In this document: positions 46,639-55,700 of the stretch, piece after piece
How the letters are laid out: each line of letters begins with the position of its first letter
Position numbering within the stretch: the first letter of the stretch is position 1
NCBI RefSeq assembly: GCF_002902755.1
Contig: NZ_PPRS01000003.1
Location: 1 to 64,000, forward strand
DNA: 64,000 nucleotides
DNA from: Mammaliicoccus lentus
GTDB lineage: Bacteria > Bacillota > Bacilli > Staphylococcales > Staphylococcaceae
Direction: 5' to 3'
Translations under genes and position numbers: made by a program
Notes under the pieces: model-generated
What the model was told of the DNA's origin: nothing
Seen by the model: the letters and a program-made list of their open reading frames with translations, nothing else
Databases searched by the model: none

Positions 46639-47760
46639 ATGAAAGATACATTTAAAGCAATAATAATTGGTGCCGGCCCTTCTGGAATCGGTATGGCTAT
46701 TGCTCTAAAAGAACTTGGTTTGCAAGATGTCATGATTTTAGATAAAGGTAAAGTTGGTGAATTATTCATTAATTGGCCAGATACTACTCGATTTATTACG
46801 CCATCTTTTACCACAAATGGATTTGGTACACCAGACATCAATGCTATTACACCACATAGCTCTCCAGCATTCACATTTAAAAAGGAACATATTTCAGGAT
46901 TTGAATACGCTCAATATTTAAATGCACTTACTCAAATATATGAGTTAAATATAAAGGAACATACAGAAGTCATCGATATTTCAACTGATGAACAAAATGA
47001 TTCATATACTATAAGTACAGAAAAGATAGGTTTTAAAGCAGATTATATTTTTATAGGAACAGGTAATTTCTCATTTCCACATAAACCATTTAAACATGGT
47101 GTTCATTACTGTGAGATAAAGAATTTTTCAAATGTTGAAGGAGAAACTGCTACTATAATAGGAGGAAATGAAAGTGGCTTCGATGCTGCAATACACTTAG
47201 CCCTTTTAGGTAAGAAAGTCGATATATACACAAATTCTACAAGCTACGACCAACAAGATCCTGACCCAAGCGTTAGACTTTCGCCATACACGCATCAGCG
47301 TTATGTTGAGTTAGTAGAACAAGGTTATCCTATTAAACTACACTCAAACTATTCTATAGAGGAAATTGATTTCATAAATAATCAATATACAATAAGGTTT
47401 GAAAATCAAACACGAAGTATAACTGTTGCAAATGAACCAATTTTAGCTACTGGCTTTAACCCTGTTCAAAATAATCCGTTAACAAATATTCTATTTGAAA
47501 ATAACGGGAATAGTTATGAATTAACTGACGATGATGAATCAACAATTAATCAAAATATATTCCTAATTGGAGATACAGTTAAACATCAAGATGTCATTCT
47601 TTGCTACATTTATAAATTTAGAACACGCTTTGCAGTATTAGCTAACCTTGTTTGTGAAAGAGAAGGCATAGAAGCAAATGAAGATGCAATTGAATTTTAT
47701 AAGAATAATCAAATGTATTTAGATGATTATTCTTGCTGCGAAGTTGATTGCTCATGTTAA
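46639..47760 (+). CDS. CzcO-like flavoprotein with a cysteine-rich tail
   Basis: 373 aa FAD/NAD(P)-binding oxidoreductase. N-terminal FAD motif IIGAGPSGIG, a second Rossmann motif IIGGNESGFD near residue 175, and a C-terminal DTVKHQD-type FAD-closing region. It resembles the CzcO group of flavoproteins often found with metal transport. The last eight residues (CCEVDCSC) hold four Cys that could bind a metal or shuttle electrons. The start at 46639 has AGGAAG upstream. First gene of a four-gene operon under a Zur box. Its electron donor and acceptor are unknown. Confidence 0.85.
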   Translation: MKDTFKAIIIGAGPSGIGMAIALKELGLQDVMILDKGKVGELFINWPDTTRFITPSFTTNGFGTPDINAITPHSSPAFTFKKEHISGFEYAQYLNALTQIYELNIKEHTEVIDISTDEQNDSYTISTEKIGFKADYIFIGTGNFSFPHKPFKHGVHYCEIKNFSNVEGETATIIGGNESGFDAAIHLALLGKKVDIYTNSTSYDQQDPDPSVRLSPYTHQRYVELVEQGYPIKLHSNYSIEEIDFINNQYTIRFENQTRSITVANEPILATGFNPVQNNPLTNILFENNGNSYELTDDDESTINQNIFLIGDTVKHQDVILCYIYKFRTRFAVLANLVCEREGIEANEDAIEFYKNNQMYLDDYSCCEVDCSC

Positions 47761-49085
47761 GAGTGGAATACAATTTAAAAGATGGGCCATTTTCTAATAT
47801 ACCTAATGAAAAACATTATATTGTTGTAAAGCATTTAAATAAACTGACAACTGAACAAAAAATGTCTTTCAAAAACTTTATTATTAAGAAAAAATTAAAT
47901 TTAACATTAGATGAATCACATAAAAACATCATAGAAAATCGTTCTGAAACTAAAGATATCATTTCAGAACTAGAATTACTTAGAAAAGAAAAGTTGCGTC
48001 GAGTTCCTACATTGAAAGATATGACATCATCATTATTACTTATTATTTTAATGTTTATGTTACCTATTTATATATCTTTTTATCTTTCAAGCTTTGTTCA
48101 AAACAACTGGATGGAAAGTTTTCTTAGTTTTACATCTAACAGTCTACACTTTCAATCAGAATTTTTAAATGATATATTGTTCGGTGATTATGGGCTACTA
48201 TCCCTTGGCATTTATTCTGTCGTCTGGGCGTTACCAGTTGTCATATTCATTAGTACTTCTACAAACATTGTGAGTGAAAGTCATTTAAAATCTTATATCG
48301 TATGGTCAATCGATCCAATTATGACTAAAGTTGGTTTAACCGGTTACGATATTGTACCAGTGATTGAAGGGTTCGGTTGTAACTCAGCTGCAGTATTAAG
48401 AGCCAACCATGATTGTAGTGCTTGTAGTAAAAGCAATTGCATTAGTTTAATAAGTTTCGGTTCATCATGCAGTTATCAAATTGGTGCAACTTTATCACTT
48501 TTTAGTGTGATGAACGCACCCTGGCTCTTTATGCCTTATATTTTAATTGTCTTTATAGGTGGAATCATACATATAAAACTATGGTCTCCAAAGTCTATAT
48601 TACCTACACATTATTTTGTATTAGATAAAGTAAGAAAGCCTTCTATAAAAGCTATATGGCTTCAATCTATGGATACAATTAAATCTTTTCTCGTTCAAGC
48701 TTTACCTATATTCTTCGTAATATGCATCCTAGCAAGTTTATTATCTATGACACCTATACTTGTTTATGTCTCAAATATATTCAATATCATATTACAACCA
48801 ATTAACGTACCTAAAGAAATGTCAACAGGCATTCTTTTTTCAATGATCAGAAAAGACGGCATGCTTTTATTTAATATGAATCATGGAGCTATACTACAAT
48901 CTATTTCGTTAAAAAGTGCTTTCTTACTTATATTATTTAGTTCGACTTTTTCTGCTTGTTCAGTAACAATTACGATGATAATTAAAAGTTTAGGTTGGCT
49001 AGAAGGCATTAAAATCGTTGGCAAACAGATGGTAACTGCAACGATTTGTTTCTTCATTACAGTATTAATTTTAAATTTATTATAG
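47754..49085 (+). CDS. FeoB-like membrane transporter without a GTPase domain
   Basis: 443 aa. Residues ~1-90 are hydrophilic and mostly helical; there is no G1-G4 GTPase motif. About eight to ten membrane helices follow. The gate region GFGCNSAAVLRA (Cys209) and the later SSCSYQIGATL (Cys239) match the two core motifs of the FeoB channel (GFGCNVPA and SCSARLP). A Cys-rich loop (Cys221, 224, 229) lies between. It starts at ATG 47754, overlapping the flavoprotein stop. I infer a zinc or other divalent metal importer; annotation would probably read 'nucleoside recognition domain'. Confidence 0.82.
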   Translation: MLRVEYNLKDGPFSNIPNEKHYIVVKHLNKLTTEQKMSFKNFIIKKKLNLTLDESHKNIIENRSETKDIISELELLRKEKLRRVPTLKDMTSSLLLIILMFMLPIYISFYLSSFVQNNWMESFLSFTSNSLHFQSEFLNDILFGDYGLLSLGIYSVVWALPVVIFISTSTNIVSESHLKSYIVWSIDPIMTKVGLTGYDIVPVIEGFGCNSAAVLRANHDCSACSKSNCISLISFGSSCSYQIGATLSLFSVMNAPWLFMPYILIVFIGGIIHIKLWSPKSILPTHYFVLDKVRKPSIKAIWLQSMDTIKSFLVQALPIFFVICILASLLSMTPILVYVSNIFNIILQPINVPKEMSTGILFSMIRKDGMLLFNMNHGAILQSISLKSAFLLILFSSTFSACSVTITMIIKSLGWLEGIKIVGKQMVTATICFFITVLILNLL

Positions 49086-49097
49086 GGGGATTAAACC

Positions 49098-49634
49098 TTG
49101 ATATTATCGGATCAAGATATAAAGCAATATATCAACGAAGAAAAATTAAAAATTACACCTTTTCATGAAGCGTTTATTGAACCCGCTTCTATCGATTTAA
49201 CATTAGGCAATCATTTCCTTTTACCTAAAACACCTAAAAGTGGTGTGCAGCCTTTATCAACAGCTATAGAGTACAACGAGATTCACGCAGAGAAATTCAC
49301 CATACCTGCTAAATCCTTTGTCTTAGCAACTACTGTTGAGTATATTGAGTTACCGAATGATATAACAGGATTTGTAGGAGGAAGAAGTTCTATAGGAAGA
49401 GCTGGTTTATTCATACAAAACGCAGGATGGGTTGATCCAGGATTTGCTGGACAAATTACATTAGAGTTATTCAACGCGAACGATTTTGCATTAGAAATAA
49501 ATGTTAATCAGCGTATATGTCAATTAGTTCTCGCTCAAACACGTTCTCCTGCCAATCATGCTTACAATGGTAAATATCAAGGACAAAAGAATACAACAGG
49601 TAGTAAAGTTTATATGGATAAAGACCCAAAATAA
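49098..49634 (+). CDS. dcd: dCTP deaminase
   Basis: 178 aa, trimeric dUTPase-fold enzyme that converts dCTP to dUTP (and in some relatives onwards to dUMP) without zinc. Motifs: GGRSSIGRAGLFIQNAGWVD and PGFAGQITLELFNA, with the catalytic Glu region. It starts at TTG 49098 with AGGGGGA upstream, 12 nt after the transporter stop. Its place inside a Zur-controlled operon suggests use when zinc-dependent dCMP or cytidine deaminase is short of metal. Confidence 0.92.
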   Translation: MILSDQDIKQYINEEKLKITPFHEAFIEPASIDLTLGNHFLLPKTPKSGVQPLSTAIEYNEIHAEKFTIPAKSFVLATTVEYIELPNDITGFVGGRSSIGRAGLFIQNAGWVDPGFAGQITLELFNANDFALEINVNQRICQLVLAQTRSPANHAYNGKYQGQKNTTGSKVYMDKDPK

Positions 49635-49647
49635 AGGTGGCTTTTAA

Positions 49648-50562
49648 ATGGAAATTGTAATTATAACCGGATTTTTAGGAAGCGGCAAAACGACGATGTT
49701 GAATAGTTTAATCAATGATGTTCAACAAGAAAATAAAAAATCAGCAGTCATTATGAATGAGTTCGGAAAACGTAGCATTGATACTGAGCTCATTCATAAT
49801 GACGTTCCAATAAGTGAAATGATAAATGGATGCATATGTTGTGTTATGAAAGAAGATGTTGCAACACAATTACACCAAGTTTATTTAGAATACCAACCAG
49901 ATGTCGTATTTATAGAATGTAGCGGCATCGCCCATCCACTTGAAGTATTAGATGCATGCTTAACACCGGTACTTGCGCCATTTTCAACAATAAGAACAAT
50001 TATTGGCATTGTGGATTTACCGGCTTATCAACACCTTTCTTCTTATACTGAACAAACACAACAACTGATAGATATACAACTTAAATATTGTCACGATATT
50101 GTATTAAACAAAATCGACATGATGGATACAGATGACGCTATAAACACAATGAAATCTATACAAGAAGACTATACAGAAGCGGATATCTTTTCTACGACAT
50201 TTGGAAATATCCATTTTAGTCATTTTACAAAATCTAATCGAGATTTAAAGGTTACACAACACGACGCACATCATCATGGTCATGTTTTCCATAAATATTA
50301 TCCATTAACAGAACCAATTACGATGGAAGGTTTTAAAACATGGTTAAAAGATTTACCTAATAACATCTATAGAATTAAAGGCTTTATTACATTTAAAAAC
50401 GATCCAAATAAATATTTAATCCAAGCTTCAAATGATAACCTAAGGATAGAACAATATAACATTAATATCGATGATTACTTAATATTGATTGGCGATAATT
50501 TGAATAAAGAAGCGGTATTTTCCCCTAATGAAATAAAAAAAGCATCTCATCAAAGTAAATGA
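49648..50562 (+). CDS. COG0523 GTPase (second copy)
   Basis: 304 aa G3E GTPase. Walker A GFLGSGKTT, metal motif GCICC (Cys62, 64, 65), NKID, and a His-rich stretch HDAHHHGHVFHK at ~206-217 that could load zinc. It is shorter and divergent from the copy at 44832. Last gene of the operon with the FeoB-like protein, which lacks its own GTPase; it is therefore a candidate to energise or gate that channel in trans, besides a metallochaperone role. Confidence 0.9.
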   Translation: MEIVIITGFLGSGKTTMLNSLINDVQQENKKSAVIMNEFGKRSIDTELIHNDVPISEMINGCICCVMKEDVATQLHQVYLEYQPDVVFIECSGIAHPLEVLDACLTPVLAPFSTIRTIIGIVDLPAYQHLSSYTEQTQQLIDIQLKYCHDIVLNKIDMMDTDDAINTMKSIQEDYTEADIFSTTFGNIHFSHFTKSNRDLKVTQHDAHHHGHVFHKYYPLTEPITMEGFKTWLKDLPNNIYRIKGFITFKNDPNKYLIQASNDNLRIEQYNINIDDYLILIGDNLNKEAVFSPNEIKKASHQSK

Positions 50563-50571
50563 TGAGATGCT
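50541..50571 (+). terminator. Terminator overlapping the end of the COG0523 gene
   Basis: 12-bp stem (50541-50552 with 50560-50571) followed by seven T. The stop codon TGA (50560-50562) lies in the right arm. Confidence 0.85.
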
Positions 50572-50594
50572 TTTTTTATAAATTGGATTTTATA

Positions 50595-51146
50595 TTATTC
50601 TACTTTCCAAACATTTAGACCATGCACTTGGCTATTCTCGTCAAATTTCAAATCTTCTTTACCATAAAACGTATAAGTTTTACCTTCTTCTAGCAATTTA
50701 TGGTCGTAATCAATAATAAAATAAGATTCTGTACTATTACCACTTTCTTTTACTACTTCCACAACCTTATTCCCTACTTCATTCTCGCTAATTTTCTTAA
50801 CCTTTGCATTCGTTACTTTTAATAATTGATCATGATCATAAGTTTCATTATTGAACTTATCATAATCAATCTCAATAGAATGATTCATTTTCTCTTGATT
50901 GAAGTGATCAGCTTGAGCTTGTGCCACATTACCATCCATATTAAAAGTTGAATCACGATCTTGGTTTGGCTCAGTAGATACAACGCCAACAATACAACCT
51001 AAAGTTAAAAAGAATAATACAATGGTACTTAGCAACGGAACTCTAAACCTAGTATCTTTAATCGCTTTAACCACAGTTGTACCTAACGCTGCACAAAAAG
51101 CTATTAATACTATAATTCCTAAAACGCTAAATATAAAACTTTCCAT
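50595..51146 (-). CDS. Two-helix membrane protein of the DUF4352-neighbour type
   Basis: 183 aa. Two membrane helices (~5-26 and ~35-56) closely resemble the N-terminus of the protein at 39745 (same length, spacing and VVKAIKDTRF/IVKIANKSKF loop). The external part (~60-183) is a different small domain, mostly beta, with no clear family. An AAGGGAG site precedes the ATG. Function unknown. Confidence 0.75.
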   Translation of the reverse strand: MESFIFSVLGIIVLIAFCAALGTTVVKAIKDTRFRVPLLSTIVLFFLTLGCIVGVVSTEPNQDRDSTFNMDGNVAQAQADHFNQEKMNHSIEIDYDKFNNETYDHDQLLKVTNAKVKKISENEVGNKVVEVVKESGNSTESYFIIDYDHKLLEEGKTYTFYGKEDLKFDENSQVHGLNVWKVE

Positions 51147-51270
51147 TTTTCATTACTCCCTTGATTTTTTCGTTTTTACATCAGTTTATATTAGACCTAA
51201 TGTAAACAAATGTCATTTATTTTGTTTCAAAAACCGAAAGAACACGTTTTCATAGCGAGTTTAAAGTATC

Positions 51271-51975
51271 TCAATTTTTGATTTTATACAAATATTCACT
51301 CAACCTTTGATTACGTCCTCCTTTATCCCAACTATGATAATCTTCAATTAATAGATGTATATTTTTGTTGTAATGATTAAATACTAAATCAGTGATTGCT
51401 AAAAAACTTTTCCAATAATGAAACATAATTGAATTTGTATCTTCATTTTCATACAAATCATATGTGAAAGCCTCTAAATATTTTTCATCATAACGTTCTT
51501 TATAATAATTGAATAATTCTAATTCAAGATTATATATTTTGCTAAATTCTTCTTCTGTATAAAAATAAAATCTCGGTAAGAACATAACTAGTCCTTCTTC
51601 AAACCATAAATCATCTGAAGAAACATCTTCATCATCAAAATCAGACAAGAAAAAATCACAGTGATGTGTTATTTCATGCCCTAATATACATAAAATTTCC
51701 TTCTTCAAATAATGATCGAAAAATGTTTTTGTATCAACACTCATATCGTCTTGGATTGCTTCTGTTAAAAATTCTTTCCAGCTATCTAAGTCTATACTTA
51801 TAAAAACACCTTTTTCATTAGTATAAGCTGGGATATTTTTTTGTAACACATTTTCCATTACATACTTACTAGTCCAAATAATATGTGCTGGTTCATCTTT
51901 TAATTCATATTCTATTTTTAATTTTTCAACTTCTACATTCGTATCTAAACTATCTAACATATATATACTTTTCAT
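51271..51975 (-). CDS. Predicted zinc metalloprotease-like protein
   Basis: 234 aa. HEITHHCDFF (His100, Glu101, His104) is an HExxH zinc motif, and WFEEGLVMF (Glu126-127), 22 residues on, gives a plausible third ligand, the gluzincin pattern. No signal peptide or membrane helix is present, so it is probably cytoplasmic. The start at 51975 has GGTGG 6 nt upstream. No named family recognised. Confidence 0.65.
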   Translation of the reverse strand: MKSIYMLDSLDTNVEVEKLKIEYELKDEPAHIIWTSKYVMENVLQKNIPAYTNEKGVFISIDLDSWKEFLTEAIQDDMSVDTKTFFDHYLKKEILCILGHEITHHCDFFLSDFDDEDVSSDDLWFEEGLVMFLPRFYFYTEEEFSKIYNLELELFNYYKERYDEKYLEAFTYDLYENEDTNSIMFHYWKSFLAITDLVFNHYNKNIHLLIEDYHSWDKGGRNQRLSEYLYKIKN

Positions 51976-52098
51976 ATCTACCACCGACTTTTTAAAGTGA
52001 TTTAACAAATTCTATTCATTTTTAATATACCATAATACATTCTCATTATTTTTGGTAAACTTATATATAATTGAAATGATATTTTGAAGGAGATTTTT

Positions 52099-53061
52099 AT
52101 GCAGCATATTAAATCATTTTTAGAGGTTAAACAGATTTATATTTATATTATTTTCTTGATTTGTGGTGCTGTTTTAGGTTTATCGTTTGGTGATTTAAAA
52201 AAACTGTTTGAGCCTTTTATTTCACTTTTTTTAGCTATATTATTATTTAGCATGTTTGCTCAAATACCGTTTTTAAACCTTAAAGATAAACTATTAGATT
52301 TTAAATATGTTTTAGCGCTACTTGTTTCGAATTTTATTTTAATACCTATTTTTGTTTTTATACTTGTGTCTCTTTTCAATGTGACATCTATACCCATTTT
52401 AATTGGTGTTTATCTTGTTTTACTGACACCATGCATTGATTATGTCATCGTCTTCACTAAACTAGGTAAAGGTGACGCTCAGTACATGCTAATCTCTACT
52501 CCAATATTGTTTATTGTACAGTTTGTCTTGTTGCCTGTTTATTTTGTATTATTTTTAAGACAAGACTTCTCTCAATATATAAAATTAGGACCATTTATTG
52601 AAACGTTTGTTTTATTAATTTTAATTCCATTTATTTTAGTCCTGATTTTACAACTAGCGAGTCAAAAATCTATCCAAATGAAAAAGTGTTTGAATTTAAC
52701 TGAATGGCTTCCTGTTCCTTTTATGGCACTTGTTTTAATGGTGGTTATTGCCTCTCATATTTCTACGTTAACTCATGATTTGGATAATGTTATTACAGTT
52801 ATTCCTATTTATATTTGCTTTATGGTTATCGCTCCATTCATTGGGTCATTTACAGGAAAACTTTTTGCACTACCTGTTGATTTAAAAAGAACTTTAGCAT
52901 TCAGTTCTAGTACAAGAAATGCTTTAGTTGTATTACCTTTAGCTCTTTCGTTACCTAAAGAATGGTCTGCTATCGTTACGGTAGTAATTTTGACACAAAC
53001 AGTTGTTGAATTAATTGGTGAATTAGTTTATATACGCGTCATAAAAAAAATCATCAAATAA
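52099..53061 (+). CDS. ACR3-like arsenic resistance/bile-acid symporter family protein
   Basis: 320 aa with about ten helices. The motif LLTPCIDYVIVFTKLGKGDAQ resembles the ACR3 arsenite permease motif with its conserved Cys in TPC. It lacks an adjacent arsR or arsC, so the arsenic role is unproven; other members of the superfamily move bile acids or pantoate. The start at 52099 has AAGGAG 6 nt upstream. Confidence 0.75.
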   Translation: MQHIKSFLEVKQIYIYIIFLICGAVLGLSFGDLKKLFEPFISLFLAILLFSMFAQIPFLNLKDKLLDFKYVLALLVSNFILIPIFVFILVSLFNVTSIPILIGVYLVLLTPCIDYVIVFTKLGKGDAQYMLISTPILFIVQFVLLPVYFVLFLRQDFSQYIKLGPFIETFVLLILIPFILVLILQLASQKSIQMKKCLNLTEWLPVPFMALVLMVVIASHISTLTHDLDNVITVIPIYICFMVIAPFIGSFTGKLFALPVDLKRTLAFSSSTRNALVVLPLALSLPKEWSAIVTVVILTQTVVELIGELVYIRVIKKIIK

Positions 53062-53152
53062 ATTATTTTTTAATATCTTAATAACTTTATTTTGTTATTT
53101 AATGAAGTCGTGTAATAATAGAGTTATATTATGAATAATTAGGAGTGAAATC

Positions 53153-53650
53153 TTGAGAGTTAGAGCATTAGAATCTAATGACTTACCTTTTGTACACGAA
53201 TTAAACAATGAATATTCAATCATGTCATATTGGTTTGAAGAACCATATGAATCGTTAACTGAGCTTCAGTATTTGTTTGATAAACATTTACTTGATGAAT
53301 CTGAAATAAGATTTATAGTTGAAGATGATAAACAGATTGTAGGGATTGTTGAACTTGTAGAAATTGATTATATTCACCGTAACTGTGAAATTCAAATTAT
53401 TATTAAACCAGAATTCGGTGGCAAAGGATATGCTAAATTTGCCTTTGATAATGCTACAAGTTACGCGTTTGATATTTTAAACATGCATAAAGTTTATTTA
53501 TATGTAGACCAAGATAATGAAAAAGCTATACATATATATGAAAGTTACGGATTTAAAAAAGAAGGTCTATTAAGAGAACACTTTTATGCTAAAGGTAAAT
53601 ATAAAGACGCTTTTTTAATGGCTTTATTAAAATGTGAATATATTTCATAA
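53153..53650 (+). CDS. speG: Spermidine N-acetyltransferase SpeG
   Basis: 165 aa GNAT matching SpeG along its length: NNEYSIMSYWFEEPYESLTEL, IRFIVEDDKQIVGIVELVEI, YIHRNCEIQIIIKPEF and HKVYLYVDQDNEKAIHIYE. It acetylates spermidine and spermine and so detoxifies polyamines. Staphylococcus aureus usually lacks chromosomal speG and gained it with ACME. It starts at TTG 53153 after AGGAG, and is followed by a strong terminator. Whether it is native or acquired cannot be told from the window. Confidence 0.88.
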   Translation: MRVRALESNDLPFVHELNNEYSIMSYWFEEPYESLTELQYLFDKHLLDESEIRFIVEDDKQIVGIVELVEIDYIHRNCEIQIIIKPEFGGKGYAKFAFDNATSYAFDILNMHKVYLYVDQDNEKAIHIYESYGFKKEGLLREHFYAKGKYKDAFLMALLKCEYIS

Positions 53651-53651
53651 A

Positions 53652-53694
53652 AAACAGCTCTAAACGTAAGGTTTTCTTACGTTTAGAGCTGTTT
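53652..53694. terminator. Terminator between speG and the amidase gene
   Basis: Perfect stem of about 19 bp with a short loop, directly after the speG stop, active towards either side. Confidence 0.85.
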
Positions 53695-53715
53695 AATCTT
53701 ATTAGCTTTATTTAA

Positions 53716-54720
53716 TTATTTTAACTTTAATTCTTGTCCTACTGTTAAGTCATTTGAACTTAAATCATTTAATTCTTTAAGTTTATCTACACTTACACCG
53801 CTTCGTTTAGAAATATTATATAATGTATCTCCTGAAACTACTTTATGTGTATCACCACTTATAGTCTCTTCATTATCTGTTTCATTCGTTCCATTATAAT
53901 GTTTTTCTACAAGTTTATAGAACTGATCCATATCGTATCCCCATTGACTAAAGTAATTGATAGGATCCGTGTGGTCTGTTCCACCCCAATATTCACTGAT
54001 GGCATTATGACTGATTACAGTACCAGTACCTTCATTATTATCTGCTAATGATGGTTTTAAACCATTTTGTTTAAGCATTTCAGCTGTTAAATATGCTTGA
54101 TTATTTACTGATTTAGCAAATTCATCAAACGTACTTGCTTGCGCTAATTCTATTTGGTAAAAGTAAGGATTCGCTTTAGCACCTGCACCCCACGCTAAAT
54201 AGTCACTTGATGCTGTTTGTACTATTTTATTACTACCTGCATATGCATGCACAAATGCACTCTCATAATTATTATACATATAATTAATTTCATCATCGAT
54301 TGTACTACTAGGATTAGATGTTTCATGAATAACTACACCAATAAATTCATCAGATTTAAAATCATATTTTGGTAAGCTATCCATTCTAGAATCTTGAGTA
54401 ATATTCGATGGCTTTATGTTATTTTTCTCAATGTAATTATTTACATCTTGATAAGCTTCGTTCGTACTTTTCTTTGATCTCATTTCAGTAGAACCATGCT
54501 CAGCAACTTTATTATGTAACTCTAAATCTTCATCCGTTAGTAAATTCGTAAGTTCTTTCGGCTTCATTTTTTGAGCCTCTTCGAAGTTAATTGATTTACT
54601 TGTATTTTCAGTTTGACTATTACTCGCCTCATTAGATTCTTCAGCATTCACATGCAAACCAGATTGAGAAAGCAATAAACCAGATGTCAAAATTAATACC
54701 GTTCCAAATTTATACTTCAT
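53716..54720 (-). CDS. Secreted Atl-type amidase with LysM
   Basis: 334 aa. Signal peptide ending near VNA at residue 27, a Ser/Glu/Asn-rich propeptide-like region, then an amidase_2 domain (~125-280) closely patterned on Atl/AmiE: IGVVIHETSNP with the first zinc His, INYMYNNYESAFVHAYAG, AWGAGAKANPYF, VISHNAIS with the second zinc His, and GTDHTDP with the third ligand. One LysM (~291-334) closes it. It cleaves the stem peptide off muramic acid at the cell surface. Confidence 0.92.
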   Translation of the reverse strand: MKYKFGTVLILTSGLLLSQSGLHVNAEESNEASNSQTENTSKSINFEEAQKMKPKELTNLLTDEDLELHNKVAEHGSTEMRSKKSTNEAYQDVNNYIEKNNIKPSNITQDSRMDSLPKYDFKSDEFIGVVIHETSNPSSTIDDEINYMYNNYESAFVHAYAGSNKIVQTASSDYLAWGAGAKANPYFYQIELAQASTFDEFAKSVNNQAYLTAEMLKQNGLKPSLADNNEGTGTVISHNAISEYWGGTDHTDPINYFSQWGYDMDQFYKLVEKHYNGTNETDNEETISGDTHKVVSGDTLYNISKRSGVSVDKLKELNDLSSNDLTVGQELKLK

Positions 54721-54913
54721 AATAATCCTCCTTCATTAAAGTTCTTTGAACATTGTATGATAAAATAATATTAATTAATACAGAATATTAATATTTGTAA
54801 TTATTAATTAACATGTTTGAAATATTTTGTTTTTTATTTTTATGACTCATATTCAAGAAACAACATTATATTGTATAATTACATTTAATATTGATATAGA
54901 AATGAGGTAAGTT

Positions 54914-55450
54914 ATGAATTCAACACAAAAGTTATTTATAAGGCCTATTAAAGAAGATGATTTATATATAATTTGGTCTTTAGCATTTAAAGAAGAAAAC
55001 CCCGAATGGAAAAAATGGGATGCTCCCTATTTCAAACATGAAACAATGTCATTTGAGGAATTTTTAAAGCTGAGAGATACTTGGGTAAATGTGCCTAATA
55101 AGAAGGCTGTCATATATGATGATGATGTGATAGGCACAGTTTCATACTACTGGGAACACGAACCTTCTAGATGGCTAGAAATGGGTATTACTCTTCATCA
55201 ACCACATACTTGGGGTAAGGGTATAGGTACAAAAGTTATGAGTATATGGATAGAACATTTATTTAACACTTTAAATATAGTACGTGTAGGCTATACAACA
55301 TGGTCTGGAAATAAAGGTATGATAAGAATTGGTGAAAAGCTTGGTATGACTATGGAAGCTAAAATAAGAAAAGTGAGATATTATAATGGTTGTTATTATG
55401 ATTCTATTCGCATGGGATTATTAAGAGAAGAATGGGAAAAGAGTAATTAA
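54914..55450 (+). CDS. GNAT acetyltransferase (RimL-like)
   Basis: 178 aa. Motif A is GITLHQPHTWGKGIGTKVM with the acetyl-CoA loop WGKGIG, and motif B continues GMIRIGEKLGMTMEAKIRKVRYY. It matches acetyltransferase_3 enzymes, some of which modify protein N-termini or drugs. Its expected -10 and start are A/T-rich; GAGGTAAG precedes the ATG. Acceptor unknown. Confidence 0.85.
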   Translation: MNSTQKLFIRPIKEDDLYIIWSLAFKEENPEWKKWDAPYFKHETMSFEEFLKLRDTWVNVPNKKAVIYDDDVIGTVSYYWEHEPSRWLEMGITLHQPHTWGKGIGTKVMSIWIEHLFNTLNIVRVGYTTWSGNKGMIRIGEKLGMTMEAKIRKVRYYNGCYYDSIRMGLLREEWEKSN

Positions 55451-55461
55451 GTGTTTTACAC

Positions 55462-55566
55462 CTAATTACCCTTTTTATTAGAACCTTTATTTATTAATTT
55501 ACGTATTAACCTCATTATGACTGCTACACTAATATATCTAAAAATTCGTTTGATAATACTTTGCAT
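55462..55566 (-). CDS. Small cationic peptide, 34 aa
   Basis: ATG 55566 with AAGGAG 9 nt upstream encodes MQSIIKRIFRYISVAVI and then MRLIRKLINKGSNKKGN. The first 28 residues can form an amphipathic helix with many Lys/Arg and Ile/Leu. No family recognised. It is paired with a second MQ-starting peptide at 55701. It could be membrane-active, like phenol-soluble modulins or small toxins, but that is not shown. Confidence 0.55.
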   Translation of the reverse strand: MQSIIKRIFRYISVAVIMRLIRKLINKGSNKKGN

Positions 55567-55700
55567 ATTGTTTAACTCCTTGTTTTCGGATTATTTTATA
55601 CCTTTATCAGTACATACCCAACAATTAAGAAGGTTACACATTTATTTATATTAATATCTTATTTATCTCTTCATTTTTTGTATACAAATTAATTATACTA

